Shown here piece after piece: positions 28,180-36,726 of a stretch of DNA of 64,000 nt; position 1 is the stretch's first letter, and each line of letters starts with the position of its first letter. The notes beneath the pieces were generated by a model. That model did no database searches. It was not told the DNA's origin and was given only the letters and a program-made list of their open reading frames with translations. Source of the stretch: Pullulanibacillus sp. KACC 23026 (GTDB lineage: Bacteria > Bacillota > Bacilli > Bacillales > Sporolactobacillaceae); NCBI RefSeq assembly GCF_029094525.1, contig NZ_CP119107.1:4278001-4342000 (forward strand), read 5' to 3'. The position numbers and the translations under genes are program-made.

Positions 28180-29427
28180 TTAATTTCCCGCATTTTTATT
28201 AAATCGGCCGACGATCAAAGAAGCGTTCTGACCTCCGAAACCGAAGGAATTAGACATTGCGATGTTAACCTTAACCGATCTTGCCTCATTAGGCACATAG
28301 TCCAGATCACAGTCTGGATCAGGATTTCTATAATTTAAAGTCGGAGGAACGACTTGGTCTTGAATAGCCTTGATACAAGTTATCAATTCCGTTACCCCGC
28401 CTGCTCCCATCAAATGCCCCGTTGCGCCTTTGGTTGAGCTCACCGCTAATTTCTTAGCTTGTGCCTCACCAAAAACAGCCTTCAAGGCGGCTGTTTCAAC
28501 CTGATCTCCTAATTTCGTAGAGGTCCCATGAGCGTTGATATAATCAATCTGATCTAGGGCTAGTCCAGCTGAGTTCAAAGCCTGACGAATACAGGCCATT
28601 TCACCCTCCCCATTCGGTTCAGGTGCGGTGACATGGTGAGCATCATTCCGATTCGCATAGCCTAATAATTCTGCTTCAATTGGAACGCCGCGTTTTTCTG
28701 CTGATGAAAGGGTCTCAAGTAGCACTGCTCCTGCTCCCTCACCAATCACAAAACCGTTTCTCTCTTTATCAAACGGTCGACTGGCCATTTCAGGATCCGT
28801 CTCTAATGATAGGGCTTTTGCCGAGGACAGACCGCCGACCATTAATCCTGTTAAAATTGATTCCGCCCCAACAGCAATGACCAAATCGGCCTGTCCTGAA
28901 TTTAGAAGCATGGAAGCTATTCCAACCGCATCTGCACCTGCTGAGCAAGCGGTTCCCACTGTTAAGCTAGGGCCCTTTAATCCGTGTGTGATGGCCACTT
29001 GGCTTGCTCCAATATTGCCGAGCATCTTCGGAACAGTATGTGGGCTCAAGCGAAAGTTTCCTTGGCTGGATAATTGTTCTTGCGAGGAACTCATCGATTG
29101 AATCCCTCCCAGTGCTGTTCCTAAAACAACACCCACCCGTTCCAAATTAATATCCTTCAGGCGGTCTTTTAAAGCTTCCGCTGCAGCAATTAACGCATAC
29201 TGCATGAAAATATCGGTTGTTCGGATGAGCTTTTTGGGTAAAAAGGCAGTTGGATCAAAATTTGGCACTTCTCCTGCAAGGTGGATCGGCCAATCTTCTG
29301 CCTCATAGCGTTTGATAGGTCCAATACCACTTTTGCCCCTTATTAACTGTTCCCAATAAGTGCTGACCCCAATGCCAAGCGGGGTAACAGCTCCCATCCC
29401 TGTTATGACAATCCTTTCCTTAGGCAC
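28180..29427 (-). CDS. Beta-ketoacyl-ACP synthase II-like enzyme (FabF family)
   Basis: This 415-residue condensing enzyme has the Cys-His-His triad: Cys161 in GTACSAGAD, His300 in NAHGTST and His338 in GATGHLMGAGG, with Lys333 in STKGA. It would extend an acyl-ACP by two carbons with malonyl-ACP. Its neighbours (thioesterase, acyl-CoA ligase) differ from the housekeeping fabHF pair, so it is probably an accessory FabF paralogue in a dedicated acyl pathway. No acyl carrier protein gene is present beside it. Confidence 0.92.
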   Translation of the reverse strand: MPKERIVITGMGAVTPLGIGVSTYWEQLIRGKSGIGPIKRYEAEDWPIHLAGEVPNFDPTAFLPKKLIRTTDIFMQYALIAAAEALKDRLKDINLERVGVVLGTALGGIQSMSSSQEQLSSQGNFRLSPHTVPKMLGNIGASQVAITHGLKGPSLTVGTACSAGADAVGIASMLLNSGQADLVIAVGAESILTGLMVGGLSSAKALSLETDPEMASRPFDKERNGFVIGEGAGAVLLETLSSAEKRGVPIEAELLGYANRNDAHHVTAPEPNGEGEMACIRQALNSAGLALDQIDYINAHGTSTKLGDQVETAALKAVFGEAQAKKLAVSSTKGATGHLMGAGGVTELITCIKAIQDQVVPPTLNYRNPDPDCDLDYVPNEARSVKVNIAMSNSFGFGGQNASLIVGRFNKNAGN

Positions 29428-29448
29428 ATCTAGACCCCCCTTTCCTTC

Positions 29449-29889
29449 CTAAATCTCACCTTCACCAAAACATCCTACCAATTTCTCCCAAAGAATTGGA
29501 AACTTCTTCTGAAGGTTAAACGGTCGACCTTCAGGACTTACAATAGCATGTCTTGTTAAGCCTTCCCCCGCAACCTCTCCATTTTCCTTTATGAGCTTGT
29601 AGGAAAAAGTCATCCTAGTTCTTGTAAGACTTACCAAGGAGGTTTTAACGATGATCTTTTCTAATGGCTTTAACATTTTTTGATAATCGCTCTCAGCCTT
29701 TAGACAAACTAAATAGATGCCTTGATTATGAAAGGCCTCCATATAAGGAAAGCCATAATGCTCTAGAAATTGAAATCTTGCATCCGTAAACCAATCGAAG
29801 TTCTTCGCATAATAGGAGATTCCCGCAGCATCACAATCTCCCCATGTCACAGTCATGGGTAAATCATAGTACATCTGCTCGTTCATCAT
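29449..29889 (-). CDS. Acyl-CoA thioesterase, 4-hydroxybenzoyl-CoA (hotdog) family
   Basis: This 146-residue hotdog protein has the TWGDCDAAGISYY motif, with the Asp that serves as catalyst in 4HBT-type thioesterases, followed by the FDWFTDARFQFLEHYG helix. It hydrolyses acyl-CoA or acyl-ACP thioesters. It starts at an ATG-ATG pair behind GGGAGGGGG. It is the first gene of the thioesterase-ketosynthase-ligase set, with 21 bp to the ketosynthase start. Confidence 0.88.
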   Translation of the reverse strand: MMNEQMYYDLPMTVTWGDCDAAGISYYAKNFDWFTDARFQFLEHYGFPYMEAFHNQGIYLVCLKAESDYQKMLKPLEKIIVKTSLVSLTRTRMTFSYKLIKENGEVAGEGLTRHAIVSPEGRPFNLQKKFPILWEKLVGCFGEGEI

Positions 29890-30111
29890 CTTCCCCCTCC
29901 CGCCCTTTTTTATATAAAAATTTACACAATCCATGGGTTATTTTATCACTCAAACTTTGAATTAGAAAATGAATCGCTCATGCCTGCCAAGCAAGGTCCT
30001 TTATAAAGTCATTTAGTACAGGTTAAATTAATGGAAGTCAACATCTAAATGGATTATGATTACATTTATCCCCAAAATGGTTAGGATTATGTCAATAAGG
30101 AGTGTGTTAAC

Positions 30112-30828
30112 ATGCAGTCATTACAGGGAAAACATGCATTGATTACTGGGGCAGGAAGAGGCATCGGACGAGCAACAGCCATCTCTTTAGCCAAAGAAGG
30201 CGTGAATCTCGGGCTTATAGGACTAACTGAGAGTCATTTAGAGAAGGTCGCTGAGGAACTTTCTTCCTATAATATTAAAGTCGTCACATCGGTTGCTGAT
30301 GTATCTGATCTCGCTTCTGTGAGTCAAGCGGTCGAAAAGATCAGCTCCGAGCTTGGTCCCATTGATATCCTTATCAATAACGCAGGGACAGCAAAATTCG
30401 GCGGTTTTCTTGACTTAACCCCAGAGGAATGGGAACAAATCATCAAAGTAAATTTGATGGGAACCTATAACGTCACAAGAGCCGTTCTTCCACAAATGAT
30501 CGAGAAAAAGTCCGGAGATATTATCAATATTTCCTCAACTGCAGGACAGCGCGGCGCTGCAGTTACAAGTGCTTATAGCGCTTCTAAATTTGCCGTTCTC
30601 GGATTAACTGAATCTCTAATGCAGGAAGTCAGAAAGCATAACATCCGAGTAACAGCCATGACACCAAGCACAGTTGCCACCGACCTTGCTTATGATACGA
30701 ATTTAATAAACGGACCCGCAGATAACGTCATGCAGCCAGAAGACCTTGCCGAACTCATCGTTTCAACATTAAAATTGCATCCTCGAGTGTTCGTCAAATC
30801 AGCTGGTTTATGGTCAACTAATCCATAA
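30112..30828 (+). CDS. Short-chain dehydrogenase/reductase, 3-ketoacyl-reductase-like
   Basis: This 238-residue classical SDR has the cofactor motif GAGRGIGR at 13-20, NNAG at 89-92, catalytic Ser142, Tyr155 and Lys159 (YSASK). It resembles FabG-type 3-oxoacyl reductases used with acyl-ACP or acyl-CoA. It is divergent from the thioesterase-ketosynthase-ligase cluster, separated by 222 bp, so it could supply the reduction step for that pathway; this is inference. An AAGGAG site precedes the ATG. Confidence 0.9.
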   Translation: MQSLQGKHALITGAGRGIGRATAISLAKEGVNLGLIGLTESHLEKVAEELSSYNIKVVTSVADVSDLASVSQAVEKISSELGPIDILINNAGTAKFGGFLDLTPEEWEQIIKVNLMGTYNVTRAVLPQMIEKKSGDIINISSTAGQRGAAVTSAYSASKFAVLGLTESLMQEVRKHNIRVTAMTPSTVATDLAYDTNLINGPADNVMQPEDLAELIVSTLKLHPRVFVKSAGLWSTNP

Positions 30829-30841
30829 ATAAAACGACTAA

Positions 30842-30873
30842 AAACGTTGAATTCAACCTTGAGTTCAACGTTT
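30842..30873 (+). terminator. Terminator of the SDR gene
   Basis: Perfect 10-bp arms (AAACGTTGAA / TTCAACGTTT) enclose 12 bases, 14 bp after the stop codon, and lead into a TTTGTTATT tract. Confidence 0.75.
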
Positions 30874-31002
30874 GTTATTAATCGTTCATTACACTGAAAT
30901 TATGGAGCCCGAGTTACACCTTAAGAAGAACATAACTGTTAAATAAACGTTTGTTTAAAAAAGAAGCTCTACTAGTCCTAACCATGAGCTTATTTGACCA
31001 AA

Positions 31003-31123
31003 GAGGCTGGGACAGAAGTAGTTTACGAATAGAAAAAACCGAACTTGTTCACACATTTTAATGTGGTGGGTTCGGTTTTTCATTTATAAGTTAAGTCAGT
31101 TAGTTTAGTTTTATCCCAGCCTC
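31003..31123. repeat. GAGGCTGGGA element with terminal inverted repeats, intact copy
   Basis: This 121-bp element has perfect 10-bp ends (GAGGCTGGGA / TCCCAGCCTC) and an internal 11-bp hairpin (AAAAACCGAAC / GTTCGGTTTTT at 31034-31044 and 31070-31080). It lies between the convergent SDR and nitroreductase genes, where the internal hairpin can serve as a bidirectional terminator. A second, inverted and interrupted copy is at 38942-39220. No protein is encoded, so it would be a MITE-like element. Confidence 0.85.
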
Positions 31124-31133
31124 GTTCTCTTTC

Positions 31134-31700
31134 TTATTTAAATGTTCCTTCAAAAAGGGTTTCATTTAACGGTCTGCGATCAGATGGCTGTTCGCGTTCC
31201 TTTAACCCTTCTGGTAAGGCTTCTTTTTCTCCTTGGTATCCAATGGCTATAACGACCTGACAATCAAAGTTGTCTGGGATATTTAACACGTCACGAGCTT
31301 TGTCTCCATCAAAACCACCCATCGCATGAGTGACTAAGCCTTCTCTTGCTGCTTGTAAAGAAAGGTAACCCCATGCCGTACCCGTATCGAAGGCGTGTTT
31401 AGGGTCTTCTTTATCGGAAATGAGCAGGGCTAAAACGGGTGCTTTCTCACACCACATAACGTTTCTTTCATTAATAAAAGAGTAAAACTTCTTTCTGTCT
31501 TCTTCAGTTCGAGCAATAATGAACCTCCACGGCTGCAGGTTAATAGCAGAAGGCGCCCAGCGAGCTGCTTCAAAAATACGCATTAGCACCTCATCTGGTA
31601 CTTCTTTGTCTAAGAAAGACCGAGGAGACCATCGATTCAAATAAACAGGATCAATATCATGTTCAGCATGACGATAGGGGTTAGTTTGTGTTTCTGTCAT
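31134..31700 (-). CDS. Nitroreductase family flavoprotein
   Basis: This 188-residue protein is an FMN-dependent NAD(P)H oxidoreductase of the nitroreductase superfamily. It has RWSPRSFLDKEVP near the N-terminus and RWAPSAINLQPWRF, the FMN-contacting region; GYQGEKEALPEGLKER near the C-terminus is also typical. It may reduce quinones or nitroaromatics and help against electrophile stress. The MarR regulator 170 bp upstream on the same strand is a likely regulator. Confidence 0.9.
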   Translation of the reverse strand: MTETQTNPYRHAEHDIDPVYLNRWSPRSFLDKEVPDEVLMRIFEAARWAPSAINLQPWRFIIARTEEDRKKFYSFINERNVMWCEKAPVLALLISDKEDPKHAFDTGTAWGYLSLQAAREGLVTHAMGGFDGDKARDVLNIPDNFDCQVVIAIGYQGEKEALPEGLKEREQPSDRRPLNETLFEGTFK

Positions 31701-31871
31701 GGTTGATTGTTCCCACCTTAAGATAATATATTGTTTCTAATGGATTATAAATAGAAGACGATTTTAAATCAACTAAAGAAACTTGATCATCATTCTTCCT
31801 CTGATTAAGGCTCTGTTAAAGACCGTCGTTTTATAAAAGTAATTATAAGTCTAACTGTAACCTTATAAACG

Positions 31872-32357
31872 CTAAGATTTAAACTCAGCTAGCAAACCAT
31901 CCGTTCCAAATAATAACCGTGATAATAGTTCGTATAGTTTTTCGATTTCTTTTTGACTCAAGGGCTTCATCCATTCTTTTGCTAATCCCTCAACACCATG
32001 TATGACATTATGCAATTTTTCGATTCCATCCTTAGTTAAAGTTAAGTCATATAGTCGGCGATCTTTTATATTTCGTTTTCGTTCAACTAGATCCCATTTT
32101 TCAAGATCATCTACGATCGCAACGATGGTTGATTTATCTATTGACATCTTCTTTGCCGCTTCACTTTGAGATAACGGACCATAGTTTCTCAAACAGATTA
32201 GTAAACCGAAATGGCGAGCTCGAAGTCCCATTGGTTCAATGGCCCTTTCAAACTTCTCATGAATAATTCTCCCAGCTCTGGAAAGAAGGTATCCGGTACT
32301 CATCATTTGATCCATCGTTATTGCTTCTCTTTTATAGTCTTTATTTTCAGCCATCAT
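31872..32357 (-). CDS. MarR family transcriptional regulator
   Basis: This 161-residue regulator has the winged-helix core of the MarR family: GPLSQSEAAKKMSIDKSTIVAIVDDLEK as recognition region and a wing at ERKRNIKDRRLYDLTLTKDG, both quoted only in part. Such repressors sense phenolics, quinones or oxidation. GAGGTG precedes the start. A long inverted repeat lies between the start and its presumed promoter, consistent with autoregulation. The downstream gene on the strand is the nitroreductase. Confidence 0.9.
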   Translation of the reverse strand: MMAENKDYKREAITMDQMMSTGYLLSRAGRIIHEKFERAIEPMGLRARHFGLLICLRNYGPLSQSEAAKKMSIDKSTIVAIVDDLEKWDLVERKRNIKDRRLYDLTLTKDGIEKLHNVIHGVEGLAKEWMKPLSQKEIEKLYELLSRLLFGTDGLLAEFKS

Positions 32358-32380
32358 ACATTCACCTCAATTTAGCGGGT

Positions 32381-32419
32381 TGACAATCCTTTAAAATCAT
32401 CATACCATATGGATTGTCA
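32381..32419. promoter_or_regulatory. Inverted repeat in front of the MarR gene, candidate operator
   Basis: TGACAATCC (32381-32389) and GGATTGTCA (32411-32419) are perfect inverted 9-mers with centres 30 bp apart, about three helical turns. The pair begins 24 bp upstream of the MarR start codon. Two MarR dimers or a looped tetramer could bind; the sequence is not a known MarR box to me. Confidence 0.5.
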
Positions 32420-32635
32420 GATAAACAGTTTGGAAACAAAACCATTTTATAAACAAACTATAATTATGCTGTTTGAAAGAGAATCTGGAGGAAAACTATT
32501 AAGCTCAACTTAACCTTTTAGATTTAATTTATCTTATGGTCCTTTTTAAAAGTGGACTTGGAGTCATGGATGGGCTTTGTTGTGAACAGGGCATCTTTAC
32601 TAAAACTACAGCGAAACTTTTGAGGTGTTAAACAG

Positions 32636-33292
32636 ATGCCATCTACCCATTTAACAGGAATAATGATCGCTATCTTCCTTGTTGTTTTTATAATATATAG
32701 AAAAATTAAAAAGTTTTCTGGTTGGCGTCCGCTGCCTCATCCTCTAATTGATTTACTCATGTTGCCTCGAACCTCCGTATTATTCAGAAGGTTGGCTATT
32801 GGGTTATTTATGATCATTGTCATCGCGCTTTTAACAACTATCTTCAGTCATATCGCTCTTATCACGAAAGCCTTTCAAAGTGTTACACCCTATATTGGCC
32901 ATTTCAATGGGCTACTTTTATTGTGGGAGAGTATCGGAGTTGTATTAGGCTTTGGGCTTGCTTTGCTTTCGATCAGGTCCACAAGAATAGAACGGCGTGG
33001 TCACGTTTGGTACTATCGACCTAACCCCTATATTGGTACTATTGTCGTAACGCTTGTGCTTAGTAGGATAATTATAAAACTAACACATCTATATCATTTA
33101 TATAAAATTGAAAAAGGGTTGAATTTTTCAGCTAGCGATCTTCAAAATTTTGATTGGCAATCACAAGTCTCCACCTCGACAGGCGATACATGGACAGGTC
33201 TCCTTTTCGCCATGTTTATCAGTTATTTTATTTGTTATTTTATTCTTGTGATTTGGAAGGTACTAGGTCTATATAGGGACCAACTCGATTGA
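32636..33292 (+). CDS. Multi-pass membrane protein, CcdC/DUF1453-like
   Basis: This 218-residue protein has about five or six transmembrane helices. The segment TRIERRGHVWYYRPNPYIGT between helices resembles the CcdC/DUF1453 group (often seen in Bacillales, function unknown or linked to cytochrome c maturation). It starts at an ATG behind GAGGTG and stands alone. The family call is tentative; membrane topology is clear. Confidence 0.55.
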   Translation: MPSTHLTGIMIAIFLVVFIIYRKIKKFSGWRPLPHPLIDLLMLPRTSVLFRRLAIGLFMIIVIALLTTIFSHIALITKAFQSVTPYIGHFNGLLLLWESIGVVLGFGLALLSIRSTRIERRGHVWYYRPNPYIGTIVVTLVLSRIIIKLTHLYHLYKIEKGLNFSASDLQNFDWQSQVSTSTGDTWTGLLFAMFISYFICYFILVIWKVLGLYRDQLD

Positions 33293-33441
33293 AGAAAGTA
33301 CCTGTCCTTATCCTTTATACTAGGAGATTTAATTATAGAATTTGTTTGAAACAGAACTGGAATCCAAAATTTTTTATACAGGGAGACATACACCTAAAGG
33401 ACAAAATAAGTGGCTTGAGACACTATTGGCAAAAGAAAAGA

Positions 33442-33463
33442 CTGGGTCCCCTATTGGATCCAG
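33442..33463. repeat. Short GGATCCAGCCTGAAT hairpin, copy 1
   Basis: CTGGGTCC/GGATCCAG forms an 8-bp stem (one G-T pair) around a 6-base loop, followed by CCTGAAT. The same hairpin and flank occur at 43456-43476. Neither copy is close to a stop codon on the right strand to make a classical terminator. Confidence 0.6.
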
Positions 33464-33548
33464 CCTGAATATTGATTGAAGGTCAACAATGGACTTTTTA
33501 GCCACTTAAGCCCTGTTATCCCTTATTCCCTTTTGGGGCAATTGGTAC

Positions 33549-34295
33549 CTATTTACAATGTTCACAATAGCTTTCTGCCACTTTATTTAAAAAATAGGCG
33601 TAACCAACTTGTTGTTGTTCCAACATGTTTCTGTGAAAGTCATCCCTAATGAAAAATTCAGTCTGATTTAAAAAGTCTTGCGGTGATGATCGATGCCCCT
33701 TTGTTTTTAGAAAAATCAAATGGTCTTTTACACGTTCCAAGATGGCTGAATGGCCTGGAGGGAATCCCTCTTGCAAGAATTGTATCATCTCTTTATTAAA
33801 AGACTGTGCCTCCATAGCAGATTCGTTTAGTGACTCTACATCTAGTGGTTCCTTCGATAAGTCAACATTGTATTCTTTTTTCAAATGTTCATTTTGCTCT
33901 CTTAACGCCTCTTCCCATTCCTTTTCTGTTTCAAACCCTTTAAACATGGTCTCCATATCTACTTCGACTCCTTCTCTGGCACCTTCGATAGAGGAATAAA
34001 TGGTCTCAATCAGACCCTTTAATCGTTCCATTTTTTGTTCCAATAAAGATTTTTGTTGAATTAAGGTTTCCTCCCTATCTACTGTGCCTTCCAGTAATTG
34101 TTGAATTTCTTTGAGTGGAAAATCCAGTTCCTTAAAAAAAAGAATTTGCTGTAATCGTTCTAAGTCTTGTTTTCCATACAAACGATACCCGGCTTCCGTC
34201 GTTTGTTTTGGGATTAATAGTCCTATCTTGTGATAATAATGCAAGGTTTTGACTGTCGTATGAGCAATCCTTGCAACTTCTTGAACGGTATACAT
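33549..34295 (-). CDS. MerR family activator with TipAS ligand-binding domain
   Basis: This 248-residue protein has an N-terminal MerR winged helix (MYTVQEVARIAHTTVKTLHYY...), a dimerisation coiled coil around residues 75-110 (LIQQKSLLEQKMERLKGLIE), and a C-terminal TipAS/antibiotic-recognition domain (residues about 130-248, ending SYCEHCK). Relatives such as TipAL and Mta activate multidrug transporter genes on drug binding. The ATG at 34295 with GAGGAG is chosen over an upstream in-frame start. No obvious target lies next to it. Confidence 0.87.
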   Translation of the reverse strand: MYTVQEVARIAHTTVKTLHYYHKIGLLIPKQTTEAGYRLYGKQDLERLQQILFFKELDFPLKEIQQLLEGTVDREETLIQQKSLLEQKMERLKGLIETIYSSIEGAREGVEVDMETMFKGFETEKEWEEALREQNEHLKKEYNVDLSKEPLDVESLNESAMEAQSFNKEMIQFLQEGFPPGHSAILERVKDHLIFLKTKGHRSSPQDFLNQTEFFIRDDFHRNMLEQQQVGYAYFLNKVAESYCEHCK

Positions 34296-34749
34296 GCTTT
34301 CACTCCTCTCATTGTTTTTTAGCATAAAGGATCCTCTAAGGTAAGAGTCAACTCGCAATGTTTTGCCCCTCACAAAAAAATGATGTTCCTACTTCCCCAC
34401 TTGTTTTATCACTATCTTATGTAAGTTCGATTAAGGAACACTAGAAAAGCTATAATTGCCAAATAAAGGACATGGAAAAACCCCCAAAATCGGAAAGTGT
34501 TTTTTCACGAAATGGAGGTCCGTATCGACAACGTCTATTTTCGATTGGCTGTTTACGAATCAAAGCTGCGTTTTTCTCAGTGCCGCTTACTCTAATAAGC
34601 ATAACCTAGTGTCCTGCAGGATAAGCAAGCCAACACTAGGTTAATCAGCGATGGCGATTCACGATGAGTAACAAGCAGTAGGCTGGCTTTCGGAAATCGA
34701 TTCGATCTTCGCTTTATAAAAAGCAACAAAAGTTTTCGAAAACAGTGAT
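34296..34749. other. Gene-free stretch with a CCTAGTGT dyad
   Basis: No gene was seen. AACCTAGTGT (34603-34612) and ACACTAGGTT (34633-34642) form perfect 10-bp arms; the loop contains the palindrome CCTGCAGG. The flanks include TCTAATAAGC and AGGATAAGC. This may be the relic of a mobile or repeat element. Confidence 0.45.
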
Positions 34750-35121
34750 TTAAACGCTGTAGGCCTTCTTCAAAAGTTCGATAACCTCTTCTACTGTAAG
34801 ACCAAAGGATTTGTAATAGGAGATGTCGCTAATCATCTGCTTCAAGACCATTTCATTGCGTATTCGCAGCATCTCATCGAATGAGAATTCAGCTACAAAG
34901 CACCCTTTACCCGTTATTGTATTTATCAAACCGCATCGCTCGAGTTCCTCCCAAGCTTTCTTTACGGTGATGATACTAACACGGAGTTCCTTGGCTGCTT
35001 GACGAATTGGTGGTAAACAATAACCTCCTTCTAATTCACCTTTTAAAATTTGGGCGCTGATTTGTTCGAAAATTTGCTGATAAATCGGCTTTTCAGATGT
35101 GTTCGAAATCGCTATTCTCAT
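34750..35121 (-). CDS. GntR family regulator, YtrA subfamily
   Basis: This 123-residue regulator has the GntR winged helix at the N-terminus (SEKPIYQQIFEQISAQILKG..., LPPIRQAAKELRVSIITVKKAWEELE) and only a short C-terminal helical dimerisation tail, as in the YtrA subfamily that controls ABC transporter operons. It overlaps the permease gene by four bases and is the last gene of the three-gene operon; in B. subtilis ytrA is first. It probably binds the palindrome at 36638-36662. Confidence 0.9.
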   Translation of the reverse strand: MRIAISNTSEKPIYQQIFEQISAQILKGELEGGYCLPPIRQAAKELRVSIITVKKAWEELERCGLINTITGKGCFVAEFSFDEMLRIRNEMVLKQMISDISYYKSFGLTVEEVIELLKKAYSV

Positions 35122-35774
35122 TGTATCTCCACTTGTAGAAATCGTTTATACGCAATTCGATAGGCAAGCAAGGTGAAAGCAATGAATATGACAATTCCTA
35201 TAATCAAAATGGATGCTTGAAGCGCGACATTGTGAGCACCACTTCCATTGAAAACGTCAGCTACTCTAGAATTCTGTATTCCAAGCCATTGTGCAAATCC
35301 AGCAAAAAGCATCGCGACTATAACGGCAACTGTTGTTGCTTGACCGTGCTTATACGCTGTTTTGTAATACATGGAAATAAATATCACGTTGAAGATCGCG
35401 AGCATAACAAAACATAATCCCCAAAAACCCATGTGCGGTGCAAAGAAATAGTAAATCATCTTGGGATATAAACGAATCGTTATCATACCATAAATCATGG
35501 CAATCACAATATGCAATAATTCCAGGATGACAATAACGGCCACTCTAGCCCTTACAATATCTTTTTTGTCTACAGGCATTATGGTAGTAAATATCAAATC
35601 GTTCTGAGTTTTAAATCCGCCAAACATATTCGGTACTGTTATCCAACAAAAATAAAGAGGAACAATAAAATAGATCCACCCAGGAACAAGCATTAAAGCA
35701 CCAGTTAAAAAAGGGAATACAAAAAACATCGGATTTACTCCTAATTTTATATCCTTCATCACTAAGTTAAACAT
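35118..35774 (-). CDS. ABC-2 type transporter permease
   Basis: This 218-residue protein has about six transmembrane segments and matches the small permeases that accompany GntR/YtrA-controlled ATPases. It includes an MPVDKKDIVRARV loop frequent in this group. It overlaps the ATPase gene by eight bases and the regulator by four, so the three are translated together. Such transporters respond to cell-wall antibiotics in relatives; the substrate here is unknown. Confidence 0.85.
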   Translation of the reverse strand: MFNLVMKDIKLGVNPMFFVFPFLTGALMLVPGWIYFIVPLYFCWITVPNMFGGFKTQNDLIFTTIMPVDKKDIVRARVAVIVILELLHIVIAMIYGMITIRLYPKMIYYFFAPHMGFWGLCFVMLAIFNVIFISMYYKTAYKHGQATTVAVIVAMLFAGFAQWLGIQNSRVADVFNGSGAHNVALQASILIIGIVIFIAFTLLAYRIAYKRFLQVEIQ

Positions 35775-36621
35775 TCATATCCTCCTTTTTTGCGAAATAA
35801 ATCATGATTTCCTCGAGGCTCGGCGTGGTTGATTTAATATTGTAAGATGGATTGAAGTCTCTAGAACGGATTAATCCCGTAAAACCGAATGAATTCTTTT
35901 TGTAGGAAATCAGCTCTTCCTTCACTAGATTTAGCTGGCCTTCATCACCATTTAGGAGGCGATAGGATGCAATAAACTCTTCCTTGTCAGCACTCTTGAT
36001 CATTTCACCGTTTTCAATAAAGGTAATAAAATCGGCACATTTCTCCAAGTCAGTTGTAATATGCGTCGAGAACAGAATGCTGATTTCACCATCCATTACA
36101 AGCTCTTGAAAAATATCCAACAGTTCATCTCTTGCGACCGGATCGAGTCCGCTAGTCGGTTCATCCAGAATGAGAAGCTTGGCACCATGGGACAAGGCAA
36201 GAGCCAAGTTGTACTTTACTTTCATTCCGGTCGACAATTGAACAATTTTTTTGTTTTCATCCAATTTAAATTTCCGCAAATAGTTGTAATAAGTTTCATC
36301 ATCCCAATTCGTGTAGAACTTCTTAATCACATCGGTTAACGTCTTCATTTTGCTCCGCGTATAAAAGTCAATATCGCCAAATGCATATCCAATTTCCTGT
36401 TTCAATTCGATCTCATGTTCGACAATATTCTTACCCCAAATACGCACCTCACCGCTATCAAGATTAATAATATTCAAGATCGATTTAATGGTGGTTGTTT
36501 TCCCCGCGCCATTAGCACCGATGAAACCCATAATATAGCCCTTTTCCAACTGGAACGATATATCCTTTAACTCGAAATTTTCGTATTTCTTATTTAAATT
36601 CCTAACATCTAATGCCAGCAT
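35767..36621 (-). CDS. ABC transporter ATP-binding protein (YtrB-like)
   Basis: This 284-residue ATPase has Walker A GANGAGKTT near residue 37, signature LSTGM (a variant of LSGG), Walker B LLILDEPTSGLDP and the switch His in STHITTD. It forms the motor of the transporter encoded just downstream. The ATG at 36621 follows AGGAGGG; an upstream in-frame ATG would extend into the operator. It is the first gene of the operon. Confidence 0.92.
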   Translation of the reverse strand: MLALDVRNLNKKYENFELKDISFQLEKGYIMGFIGANGAGKTTTIKSILNIINLDSGEVRIWGKNIVEHEIELKQEIGYAFGDIDFYTRSKMKTLTDVIKKFYTNWDDETYYNYLRKFKLDENKKIVQLSTGMKVKYNLALALSHGAKLLILDEPTSGLDPVARDELLDIFQELVMDGEISILFSTHITTDLEKCADFITFIENGEMIKSADKEEFIASYRLLNGDEGQLNLVKEELISYKKNSFGFTGLIRSRDFNPSYNIKSTTPSLEEIMIYFAKKEDMNV

Positions 36622-36637
36622 ACAAGCCCTCCTAATC

Positions 36638-36662
36638 ATTGTGCATATCGTATATACACAAT
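36638..36662. promoter_or_regulatory. YtrA-type GntR operator of the ABC operon
   Basis: A 25-bp near-palindrome (ATTGTG...CACAAT ends, with ATATCGTATAT in the middle) lies just upstream of the ribosome site of the ATPase gene. Half-sites TGTGCATATC and TGTGTATATA match at eight of ten positions. YtrA-type regulators bind such dyads near the start of their own operons, so this is the likely autoregulatory site. Confidence 0.7.
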
Positions 36663-36726
36663 ATACGCAGCATTACTTCTTAAGTCAACTATTAAATTTT
36701 CCTATATGTACCCATTTTTTTGTGTA

